A stretch of 64,000 nt of DNA from Pseudomonas botevensis (GTDB lineage: Bacteria > Pseudomonadota > Gammaproteobacteria > Pseudomonadales > Pseudomonadaceae). Under the pieces are notes generated by a model. The model saw nothing but the letters and a program-made list of their open reading frames with translations. It made no database searches and was not told the origin of the DNA. The stretch is taken from the NCBI RefSeq assembly GCF_019145475.1, contig NZ_JAHTKI010000002.1, forward strand, positions 124,001-188,000, written 5' to 3'. Shown in pieces: positions 1 to 7,800 of this stretch (position 1 is its first letter; every line of letters starts with the position of its first letter). The position numbers and the translations under genes were made by a program.

Positions 1-704
1 ACAGCTTGCGCAGCGCACTGTTTCGCATGGCCCGGATCGGCCGGGTCAGTGCCAATGAGCCATCGGGGTTGTTCAGTGATCTGGAAGTCAGGGTGCTGTG
101 CTATCGGGCCACAGAAGCGGCGCGTACCGGCGTCCAGTCCCTGGAGGGAGAACTGGTGCGTCTGCTGCGTGGGCTGTTCCGTCTGCAGGAGGTGCAGAAA
201 CAAGCGATGATCGACATCGGCATCCGCGTGCTCGACGACTCGATCACCCGCCAACAGGCGCTGGAGCTGAGCCTGAGTTACCGGGTCAGGCTGGCGCAAC
301 GCCTGGATCTGCCGGCCCAGCCCCGGGCGATCAACGTGCAACTGGATGTCGAGGTCACCGAGCAACAGTTGGACAAGGCTTACAAGGAAGTGGCGAAGGC
401 GGAAAACTCACCTGCGTTGCTGGAGTCGATCAATGCGCAGTCGTTCTGGTCCGATTACCTGAATACGACCTATCGCGGGCAATTTGTGGCCGTGCTGGCG
501 CGTTCTGCCGATGCGCTGGCTGAGCTGGAGGCACAGGCTGATTTGTCGCGCGCAGCGGCGACGCAGCGGATGATGGCGATTTTTGAAAACTATCGGAACG
601 AGAACCTGCAGTTGCGCAAACAGTTGACGCAACAGGCGCTGGCGCGCCATCCGGGCCTGGCGATGCCCGCTGCACCGACGCCGGGGCGGCTGACGAAGGG
701 CTGA
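1..704 (+). CDS. NEL-type E3 ubiquitin ligase-like effector, C-terminal fragment (cut by window edge)
   Basis: The open frame runs in from the left edge (codons at positions 3, 6, 9...) and stops at 702-704. About 233 residues are visible. The helical sequence, including VRVLCYRATEAARTG, a LVRLLRGLFRLQEVQK stretch and a closing SFWSDYLNTTYRGQF segment, matches my memory of the C-terminal part of the NEL domain of IpaH/SspH-type ubiquitin ligases. In Pseudomonas these domains end very large DUF6543/leucine-rich-repeat proteins. The catalytic cysteine of NEL domains lies in a CxD motif near the start of the domain and would be upstream of this window, so activity cannot be judged. The TTG at position 6 is not a credible start. 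The paralogue-like protein at 4878-10124 has the repeats but lacks this domain. Confidence 0.75.
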   Translation, partial: SLRSALFRMARIGRVSANEPSGLFSDLEVRVLCYRATEAARTGVQSLEGELVRLLRGLFRLQEVQKQAMIDIGIRVLDDSITRQQALELSLSYRVRLAQRLDLPAQPRAINVQLDVEVTEQQLDKAYKEVAKAENSPALLESINAQSFWSDYLNTTYRGQFVAVLARSADALAELEAQADLSRAAATQRMMAIFENYRNENLQLRKQLTQQALARHPGLAMPAAPTPGRLTKG

Positions 705-713
705 GGCGAAGGC

Positions 714-757
714 GAAAAAAAACCTGAGTCCGGGCAACCGGACTCAGGTTTTTTTGT
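714..757. terminator. Bidirectional rho-independent terminator
   Basis: A perfect inverted repeat (AACCTGAGTCCGG / CCGGACTCAGGTT) with a short loop is flanked by a run of A on the left and a run of T on the right. It can therefore terminate both the rightward NEL gene and the leftward DUF934 gene, which converge here. Confidence 0.9.
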
Positions 758-758
758 A

Positions 759-1253
759 TCAGCGGCGACGGAACAGCGGCAGCGGTTCGTCGGTGGCGGC
801 CTGGTAGGTCACCGAGAAGTCCTTGAGGCTTTCCAGTGCGTCGTACGGGTCTTTGTCGGCGCGCAGGGCGAAGGCATCGAAACCGCAACGGCGCATGTAG
901 AACAGCTGGTCGCGCAGCACGTCGCCAATCGCCCGCAATTCACCTTTGAAACCGTAGCGGTCACGCAGCAGGCGCGCGTTGGAGTAGCTGCGGCCATCGG
1001 TGAACGCCGGGAAGTTCAGGGCAATGACCTGGAACTGTGCGACGTCGTCACCGATTTCCTCGGCTTCTTCATCGGCGTCCAGCCATACACCCAGGCCACC
1101 ATCGCGGGCCTTGAGCATGCGCCCGTGTTCGCGCCACAGCTGCAACGGGACGATGTAGTCGTCGCAGTTGCTGATCTCATCGATATTGAAATCCTTGGGC
1201 AGCAGGTGCCAGGTTTCGTCGATGACCTCGTTGTTCTTAATGATTCGCTGCAT
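759..1253 (-). CDS. DUF934 domain protein, sulfite-reductase partner
   Basis: This 164-residue protein starts MQRIIKNNEVID. It is a DUF934 family member, a family almost always encoded immediately after ferredoxin-type sulfite reductase (cysI) in Proteobacteria and assumed to assist sulfite reduction. Its motifs include a FPAFTDGRSYSNARLLRDR segment and an acidic YDALESLKDF tail typical of the family. The start at 1253 was chosen because it matches the family N-terminus. It overlaps the last 17 bp of cysI, which implies translational coupling. A longer reading to 1331 would add 26 low-complexity Ser/Thr residues inside cysI and is unlikely. The exact biochemical role is unknown. Confidence 0.85.
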   Translation of the reverse strand: MQRIIKNNEVIDETWHLLPKDFNIDEISNCDDYIVPLQLWREHGRMLKARDGGLGVWLDADEEAEEIGDDVAQFQVIALNFPAFTDGRSYSNARLLRDRYGFKGELRAIGDVLRDQLFYMRRCGFDAFALRADKDPYDALESLKDFSVTYQAATDEPLPLFRRR

Positions 1254-2895
1254 AGACGCGTTCCTTGAAGAGGTCGATGCCAATACGCTGGTAGGTGTCG
1301 ATGAAACGCTCGTCTTCGGTGCGTTGTTCAACGTACACGTCGATCAGCTTGGAGATCACATCCGGCATGTCGTCCTGGGCGAAGGACGGGCCGAGGATCT
1401 TGCCCAGGCTCGCGTCACGGCTGGCGCTGCCGCCGAGGGACACCTGATAGAACTCTTCGCCTTTCTTGTCCACCCCGAGGATGCCGATGTGGCCGACGTG
1501 GTGGTGACCACAGGCGTTCATGCAGCCGGAGATGTTCAGGTCCAGCTCGCCGATGTCGAACAGGTAGTCCAGGTCGTCGAAACGGCGCTGGATCGATTCG
1601 GCGATCGGGATCGATTTGGCGTTGGCCAGGGAGCAGAAATCACCGCCAGGGCAGCAGATGATGTCGGTCAGCAGGCCGATGTTCGGCGTGGCGAAACCTT
1701 GCTCGCGCAGCTCGCCCCACAGGGTGAACAACTGGCTCTGCTCGACGTCGGCAAGAATGATGTTCTGTTCGTGGGAGGTGCGCAGTTGACCGAAGCTGTA
1801 GCGGTCGGCCAGATCGGCCACGGCGTCGAGCTGCTTGTCGGTGATGTCGCCCGGCGCAACGCCGGTCGGCTTCAGGGACAGGGTCACGGCCACGTAACCC
1901 GGCTTCTTGTGCGCCAGGGTGTTACGCACACGCCAGCGGGCGAAGCCCGGATGCTCTTTGTCGAGATCGGCCAGCGCGGCGGTCTGGTTGTCCAGCGCGC
2001 GGTAGTCCGGGTCGACGAAGTGCTTGGCGACGCGATGCACTTCGGCTTCGGTCAGGGTGGTCTGGCCGCCGCGCAGGTGTTCCATTTCGGCGTCGACTTT
2101 CTGGGCGAAGACTTCCGGAGTCAGTGCCTTGACGAGGATCTTGATCCGCGCCTTGTATTTGTTGTCGCGACGGCCATAGCGGTTGTAGACCCGCAGGATG
2201 GCGTCGAGGTAGCTCAACAGGTCCTGCCACGGCAGGAATTCGTTGATGAAGGCACCCACCACCGGGGTACGGCCCAGGCCACCGCCGACCAGCACGCGGA
2301 AACCCAGCTCGCCAGCGGCGTTGTGTACCGGCTCAAGACCGATGTCGTGGACTTCGATGGCCGCGCGGTCGGAGCTCGCACCGTTGATGGCGATCTTGAA
2401 CTTGCGCGGCAGGTAGGCGAATTCCGGGTGGAACGTAGTCCATTGACGAACGATTTCGCACCATGGACGCGGGTCGATCAGCTCATCGGAGGCGACACCG
2501 GCGAACTGGTCGGTGGTGACGTTGCGCAGGCAGTTGCCGCTGGTCTGGATCGCGTGCATCTGCACGGTGGCCAGTTCGGCGAGGATGTCCGGAATGTCTT
2601 CCAGCGCCGGCCAGTTGAACTGCACGTTCTGCCGGGTACTGATGTGGGCGTAGCCCTTGTCGTAGTCGCGGGCGATCTTGGCCATCATGCGCATCTGACG
2701 CGAGGTCAGTTGGCCGTAAGGCACCGCCACCCGCAACATCGGCGCGAAACGCTGGATGTACAGGCCATTTTGCAGGCGCAGGGGGCGGAATTCTTCTTCG
2801 CTCAGCTCACCTGCCAGATAGCGTCGGGTCTGATCACGGAACTGCTTGACGCGGTCCTCGATGATCCGCTGATCGTACTCGTCGTATACGTACAT
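1237..2895 (-). CDS. cysI: Sulfite reductase hemoprotein (CysI-type)
   Basis: This 552-residue siroheme/[4Fe-4S] enzyme reduces sulfite to sulfide in assimilatory sulfur metabolism in the cytoplasm. The sequence has the duplicated nitrite/sulfite-reductase fold: an N-terminal ferredoxin-like half with the ARDYDKGYAHISTRQNVQ motif, and a C-terminal half with the cluster ligands as CCPGGDFC (about residue 415) and SGCMNACGHHH (about residue 458). Length and motifs fit the Pseudomonas CysI encoded with DUF934. The start at 2895 gives MYVYDEYDQR, the usual N-terminus. The gene is co-transcribed with and overlaps the DUF934 gene. An A/T-rich segment 120-170 bp upstream probably carries the CysB-controlled promoter. 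Confidence 0.95.
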   Translation of the reverse strand: MYVYDEYDQRIIEDRVKQFRDQTRRYLAGELSEEEFRPLRLQNGLYIQRFAPMLRVAVPYGQLTSRQMRMMAKIARDYDKGYAHISTRQNVQFNWPALEDIPDILAELATVQMHAIQTSGNCLRNVTTDQFAGVASDELIDPRPWCEIVRQWTTFHPEFAYLPRKFKIAINGASSDRAAIEVHDIGLEPVHNAAGELGFRVLVGGGLGRTPVVGAFINEFLPWQDLLSYLDAILRVYNRYGRRDNKYKARIKILVKALTPEVFAQKVDAEMEHLRGGQTTLTEAEVHRVAKHFVDPDYRALDNQTAALADLDKEHPGFARWRVRNTLAHKKPGYVAVTLSLKPTGVAPGDITDKQLDAVADLADRYSFGQLRTSHEQNIILADVEQSQLFTLWGELREQGFATPNIGLLTDIICCPGGDFCSLANAKSIPIAESIQRRFDDLDYLFDIGELDLNISGCMNACGHHHVGHIGILGVDKKGEEFYQVSLGGSASRDASLGKILGPSFAQDDMPDVISKLIDVYVEQRTEDERFIDTYQRIGIDLFKERVYAANH

Positions 2896-3009
2896 ATAAG
2901 TCCTGTTCTCAGGCTTGGGTCACTCGGGTGGGCACTCGCGTTTTCGCTTTGCCGGAGTCCGATATGCCTCTGCAATTCTGCGCGCACGGCCGCGCACTCC
3001 CAACGGAGC

Positions 3010-3060
3010 CGGGGCAATATACCCGTTTGCAGTTATGCGCAAAAGTGATGTTTGAGTATA
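3010..3060 (-). promoter_or_regulatory. Probable cysI promoter region
   Basis: On the minus strand a TATATT hexamer (3016-3021) is preceded at 17 bp by a weak -35-like TTTTGC. The A/T-rich segment continues to about 3080. A CysB-dependent promoter with a poor -35 would be expected for a sulfite reductase gene. This is inferred from composition and position only. Confidence 0.35.
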
Positions 3061-3188
3061 TGTAAAGAACCAAATCGCCTAACGAGAATCACTGTCAACT
3101 AACCCACATTTGTCGTGCGGACAATCATCGTCTTAACTGTGGTCGAGTCTTTCTGCAATCACCGATAAAACCGACAAGAGGCGATGCA

Positions 3189-3302
3189 ATGAGCAACCCG
3201 ACCAAAGCAAGGAAAAGCGATAGCAGCGTCGATGCCTGGGCGATTCTGTTCCTGATCATTCTGGTTGTTGGAACGGCAGTGTTCTGGGTCAGTCATCAGT
3301 AA
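3189..3302 (+). CDS. Small 37-residue single-pass membrane peptide
   Basis: The ATG at 3189 follows a good ribosome-binding site (AAGAGGCG at 3177-3184). The 37-codon frame ends with TAA at 3300-3302. The peptide has a charged N-terminus (MSNPTKARKSDSSVD) followed by one hydrophobic helix (WAILFLIILVVGTAVFWV) and a short SHQ tail. This is a typical small inner-membrane protein with the N-terminus in the cytoplasm. I do not recognise a family. It is divergent from cysI and 118 bp upstream of the binding-protein gene. The clear SD and the clean topology support it as a real gene. Confidence 0.6.
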   Translation: MSNPTKARKSDSSVDAWAILFLIILVVGTAVFWVSHQ

Positions 3303-3420
3303 ACGACCTGTCCGGGTCCACTTCCGACATCTGTCGGACGAAAAGGGGGATCAGACGCAGAAAGCCGCTGTTTCGATGGCTATAATGCGCCGCCATTTTT
3401 TCCCTGGGCCCGGACGATTC

Positions 3421-4494
3421 ATGCTCAAGTTCCTCCACATCGCTGTTCTGCTGCTCGGCGCGGTTCTGGGAACCGGTGCGCGGGCCGAATCCGTGCTGTT
3501 TCTGAATCCAGGCTCGAGCGACGAAGCGTTCTGGGTCAGTTACTCGCAGTTCATGCAGGCGGCTGCCCGGGATCTGGGGATGGATCTGCAAATCCTCTAT
3601 GCGCAGCGTCAGCCGGAGCAGACCCTGGCCCAGGCGCGAATCGCCTTGCAGGGGTCGAAGCGTCCCGACTACCTGGTGTTCGTCAACGAGCAATACGTGG
3701 CGCCGCAGATCATGCGCATGGCGAACCGGAGCGGGGTGAAGCTGTTCATCGTCAACGCCGCGCTGACGCCCAATCAGCAAAACCTGGTGGGCGAGCGTGC
3801 GGACCGGATCGGCAGCCTGGTGCCCAATGACGAGGAGGGCGGCTACCTGATGATGAAGGAGCTGATCCGTCTGCACCGGCCGGTCGCGTCCGGTGAGCGG
3901 ATCGAGCTGCTGGCCTTCTCCGGATTGAAAATCACCCCGTCGGCGCAATTGCGCGAGAAAGGCATGCAGCGGGCGCTCGCCGAGCATCCCGAGGTGCGTC
4001 TGCGGCAATTGGTCTACAGCGGCTGGACCCGGGAACGCGCCTATGAACAGGCCCGGCAACTGCTGGGGCGCTATCCGGACGTTTCACTGGTGTGGTCGGC
4101 CAACGACGAGATGGCGTTCGGCGCAATGCGGGCGTTTTCCGAAGCGGGCCGGGTGCCGGGCAAGGATGTGCTGTTCAGTGCGGTCAATACTTCTTCGGCG
4201 GCGTTGCAGGCGCTGGTCGATGGCCGTCTGAGTGCGCTGCTCGGTGGCCATTTCACCCTGGGCGGCTGGGCGCTGGTGGAGTTGCATGACTATGCGCAGG
4301 GTGTCGACCTGAGCCGGTATGGCGGGCGTGACCGGCAGATTCCGCTGTTGCAACTGATCGGCAAGGAGCAGGCGCGCCGGATGCTCGCCATGGGCGAGTC
4401 CCCGGATTACGGCGTGCACTTTCACAAGCTTTCGGCCAAGGGACGACCGGCTTCGTACCGTTATCCGTTCACCCTGCAGACCCTGATGCACTGA
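3421..4494 (+). CDS. Periplasmic ABC-type substrate-binding protein (orphan)
   Basis: This 357-residue protein has a signal peptide (MLKFLHIAVLLLGAVLGTGARA, cut before ESV) followed by a type I periplasmic-binding fold. The fold shows the SVLFLNPGSSDEAFWVSYSQF opening, an SLVPNDEEGG middle motif and a typical WSANDEMAFGAMRAF motif near residue 230. This is the sugar/autoinducer-binding Peripla_BP_4-like architecture. No permease or ATPase gene is adjacent, so it may serve a distant transporter or feed a membrane sensor. The start at 3421 was chosen because it gives a clean signal peptide; an in-frame ATG further upstream would bury it. The ligand cannot be told from the sequence. Confidence 0.8.
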   Translation: MLKFLHIAVLLLGAVLGTGARAESVLFLNPGSSDEAFWVSYSQFMQAAARDLGMDLQILYAQRQPEQTLAQARIALQGSKRPDYLVFVNEQYVAPQIMRMANRSGVKLFIVNAALTPNQQNLVGERADRIGSLVPNDEEGGYLMMKELIRLHRPVASGERIELLAFSGLKITPSAQLREKGMQRALAEHPEVRLRQLVYSGWTRERAYEQARQLLGRYPDVSLVWSANDEMAFGAMRAFSEAGRVPGKDVLFSAVNTSSAALQALVDGRLSALLGGHFTLGGWALVELHDYAQGVDLSRYGGRDRQIPLLQLIGKEQARRMLAMGESPDYGVHFHKLSAKGRPASYRYPFTLQTLMH

Positions 4495-4500
4495 CGCGTC

Positions 4501-4719
4501 TCAGACCCCTGCCAGATGCACCACCAGTTGGACGATGCCGAACAGCGTCAGGGCGAACACCGCCGTGAAGGCAATTCCCAGGATCACGAAATGGCTGGGC
4601 TTGCCGTGGGTGAAATCCCTTGCCCGGTTCTTGCCGCTTTGTACCCCGAACGCCGCCGCCATGACGCTGTGCAGCATCTGCCAGAAGGTTGGGGGCTTGT
4701 TGTCGACTGGATCGTCCAT
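4501..4719 (-). CDS. DUF2970 family small membrane protein
   Basis: This 72-residue protein carries the DUF2970 signature: FWQMLHSVMAAAFGVQSGKNRARDF followed by one C-terminal transmembrane helix (HFVILGIAFTAVFALTLFGIV). The start at 4719 is preceded by a GAGGG Shine-Dalgarno at 6 nt spacing and is preferred over the ATG at 4746. The family is widespread in Pseudomonas, and its function is unknown. The gene is convergent with the binding-protein gene, with 6 bp between their stop codons. Confidence 0.8.
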   Translation of the reverse strand: MDDPVDNKPPTFWQMLHSVMAAAFGVQSGKNRARDFTHGKPSHFVILGIAFTAVFALTLFGIVQLVVHLAGV

Positions 4720-4877
4720 AAATCCCTCGTCTTGAAGTTGGCCCATTGAGCATAGCCAATCCTGCGCCCGGCGCGGAAAAGCCTTGTATAGCGTTCGCCG
4801 CCGCGCCGATAACTATCTACCGCAATCCGGTCCGCGCCGAATGATGTGCTGACGCTCCCATTTACCGGAGCGAGAGC

Positions 4878-7800
4878 ATGTCTGAAACACTTCTGCCTGA
4901 CCCGCCAATCACCGAACCCCGGCGCCTGACCCGCAGCATCCACGCTGCGCGCCTCGAACAGTCCATTCCCCCCTGGCTGACGGAGGCCGCACCACCGCAG
5001 CGCGCGGCGTTGAAAAAGGCCAGGGCGCCACTGCCGGACTGGTATCGAAAAGCCACCCGAGCGCAACGCAAGGCGTTCGATGACAGTCTGGCGGCCAGCT
5101 TCAGCGCCCAGAGCCGGCTCGGCAAGACCATGGCCGGATTGCAGGACATCCATGCCTTCGCCGAACCGTTGCTGACCAGAACCCTGAAGAACCTGTTCAA
5201 TGTGGAGCTGGACGTCAATAACACCTTCCTGCATCTGATCCAGTCAGTCGACGCGGGGATCTGGAAAATCGAGATCGGCGCCTTCGAACTGTCGAGAATG
5301 TCGTTGTTGCAGGCCGCGCTGCATAACGTTGAAGAGGCTGAATGTGAGCCGGACGCGTTCCATCGGGCGTCCGGGTTCTCGGTAAAGTCGGCGCAGTCGG
5401 GCCAGCCGGAGGCGATCAGCCCGGCAATGACGGTTAGCCAGTTCCTCAAGACCTGCCGGGTGCTGGACATCGGCGCGCTGTATCAGCAGTACCTGAAAAA
5501 CTTCCTGTACCCGCAAGATCCGCAAACCCGGCAAACCCACCGCGAGCAATTCATCACCGCGCAAAAAACCGCATTGCGTGCGGCGGCCGAGCAGGCGCTG
5601 CTGCAAAAGGACATCGAGCCTGAGGATTACGCTTCGATCCTGACGATCATTGCGGGTGAGCGGCAACCCCGGCAGGGCAGCAAACACATCTGGTTCTGCG
5701 ATCTCAATCTGATGCGGCACCGGTTGACGGGGTGCGTCTGGTTCGCGATCGGCGAGCCGTTCAAGCGTCTGGATGAGCTGATTCTGTACATTCCCGATGA
5801 CCCGCAGCATCCGTTGAAGCGCTACCGGGCCGATCAAGTGGAGCCGATGTTCAGACAGCGCTTTACCGAGCGCGACGGAGCGGCCGCCGACGGCAGCCCC
5901 ACGGCCTATCAGCGTTTTTTCAGCCGCTTCGTGGCGTATGCCGATCGTCCGCACTATTTCAGCCAGTTCACCCAGGATGCGCCGGACGCCTCGTTCAAGA
6001 GCAGACTGGAGCCGTGGTTGCTCACGATCAATAACCTGATCAACGGCCTCAGCCCGGTGCCAAACCTGTTTATCAACCACTTTCCGCCGGCGCCGACGCC
6101 GAGGCAGGTGCCAAACGATGACCCGTTTCTCGGCTTGAGCCACCTGCCGTTCAAGGCGCAGTCGTACTGGGACGACAACATCGACCTGTGGGATTACCTG
6201 TTCGAGCGCCATCGCGAACAGATGATCGAGGATGCGCGCCGCTATGCCGTGCCGTCGGCGGACATCGATGCCAAGGTGCGCAAGGAACTGTTCGCCAGGT
6301 TGCTCGACATCGGCATGCTGGTGCTGAACACCGTTTCAATGTTCGTGCCGGTGTTGGGTGAAGTGATGATGGCGGTGATGGTCTGTCAGTTGCTGGGAGA
6401 GTCGATCGAGGGGGTGATCGAGTGGAGCGAGGGCGACCGGCAAGCGGCCAAGGCGCACCTGCTCGATGTTGCCGAGAATCTGTTGCTGGCCGGCGTCACG
6501 GCGGGCATCGGCAAAGGCGTCTCCAAATGGCTGGCGGTGCCGGCGGAACCGGTGATCGAAGACCTGCATTCGGTGACGCGGGCCGATGGCAGCAGCCGTC
6601 TGCACAAGGCCGACCTGGCGGGTTATGAGGTCACCGGCGAGTTCATGGCCGATGCCGGTCCTGACGCCCAGGGCCGATATGAGCTGGATGACCGCTCGTA
6701 CATCCGCATCGATGGGCGGGTTTACGAGCAGATTTACGACCCGTCCCTCGACCGTTGGCGAGTCAGGCATCCCGTCGAACCAAAGGCCTATCGACCGATC
6801 CTGACCCACAACGCGGCCGGTGCCTGGCGCCATACCCTGGAGAATCCGCTGGGCTGGAGCCGTCTGAAACTGTTGCGGCGCATGGGCCATGTCACCGACG
6901 CCTGCTCCGACGAGCAATTGCTCAAGGTCGCCGATATTTGCGGCGTCAGTGACAACGCGTTGCGCAAGATGCACATGGACAATCGGCTGCCGCCGCCGGA
7001 ATTGCTTGATGCGCTGCGATTGTTCGAAGCCGATCGGGATGTCACCCAGGTGATCGAGCAAGTGGTCAGCGGACACGCCATCGACGAACGTTATCTGTAC
7101 GCGGTGCCGCTGGTGACCCGGCTGGAGCACTGGCCGGCCGGGCGGATTTTGCAGGTCTTTGAAAAACCGCGCATGACGGGCGTGCGTGCCGAATACGGAC
7201 ACGAGCGCCTGTCGGCCGATACCCCACGCAGAACCCCGATCCGCATGAGCCGGTTCGATGTGCTGAGCGGCGAATTGCCGATGCGCATTCTCGCGGCGCT
7301 GGACGAATCCGAAATCAGCACGTTGCTGGGCGCCGAAGCCGCGCAGAACCGGGGCTGGCGACCGCAAGCGCTGCGGGACCGGATCGGCGCTTTCGCCAGG
7401 AGCCGACGACGGGGACTGTTCGACGGGTTTTATCGCAGCGCCACACTGGCCGATCCTGGGATCGGCAAATTGCGGCGGGTCTATCCGGGACTCAGCGATG
7501 CCGCCGCGCAGGACATTCTCGTCCATGCCGACGCCGAGGCCATGGCAACCCTGCAATCCACTGCGCGGGTGCCGGGCAAAATGCTTGAGGAAGCCCGCTG
7601 GCATGCGCGACGCGGCCGCTTGACTCGTGCACTGGCTGGATTGCACATGGAAAACCTGCCGTCGGCCGACACCCGGCGCGTCGCCTTGCATACCCTGAGC
7701 CGGCTGCCGGGCTGGCCGGATGATCTGTATCTGGAAATCCGCGAGGGTCATCTCGACGGGCGGCGGCTCGACAGCATCGGCAATCGAACGGCCGGGCAGC

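Noticed and set aside
1168..3048. Long open frame on the plus strand opposite cysI
   Set aside because: It is antisense to a clear sulfite reductase gene. Its translation is low-complexity Val/Asp/Gly-rich, as expected of the shadow of a GC-rich gene.
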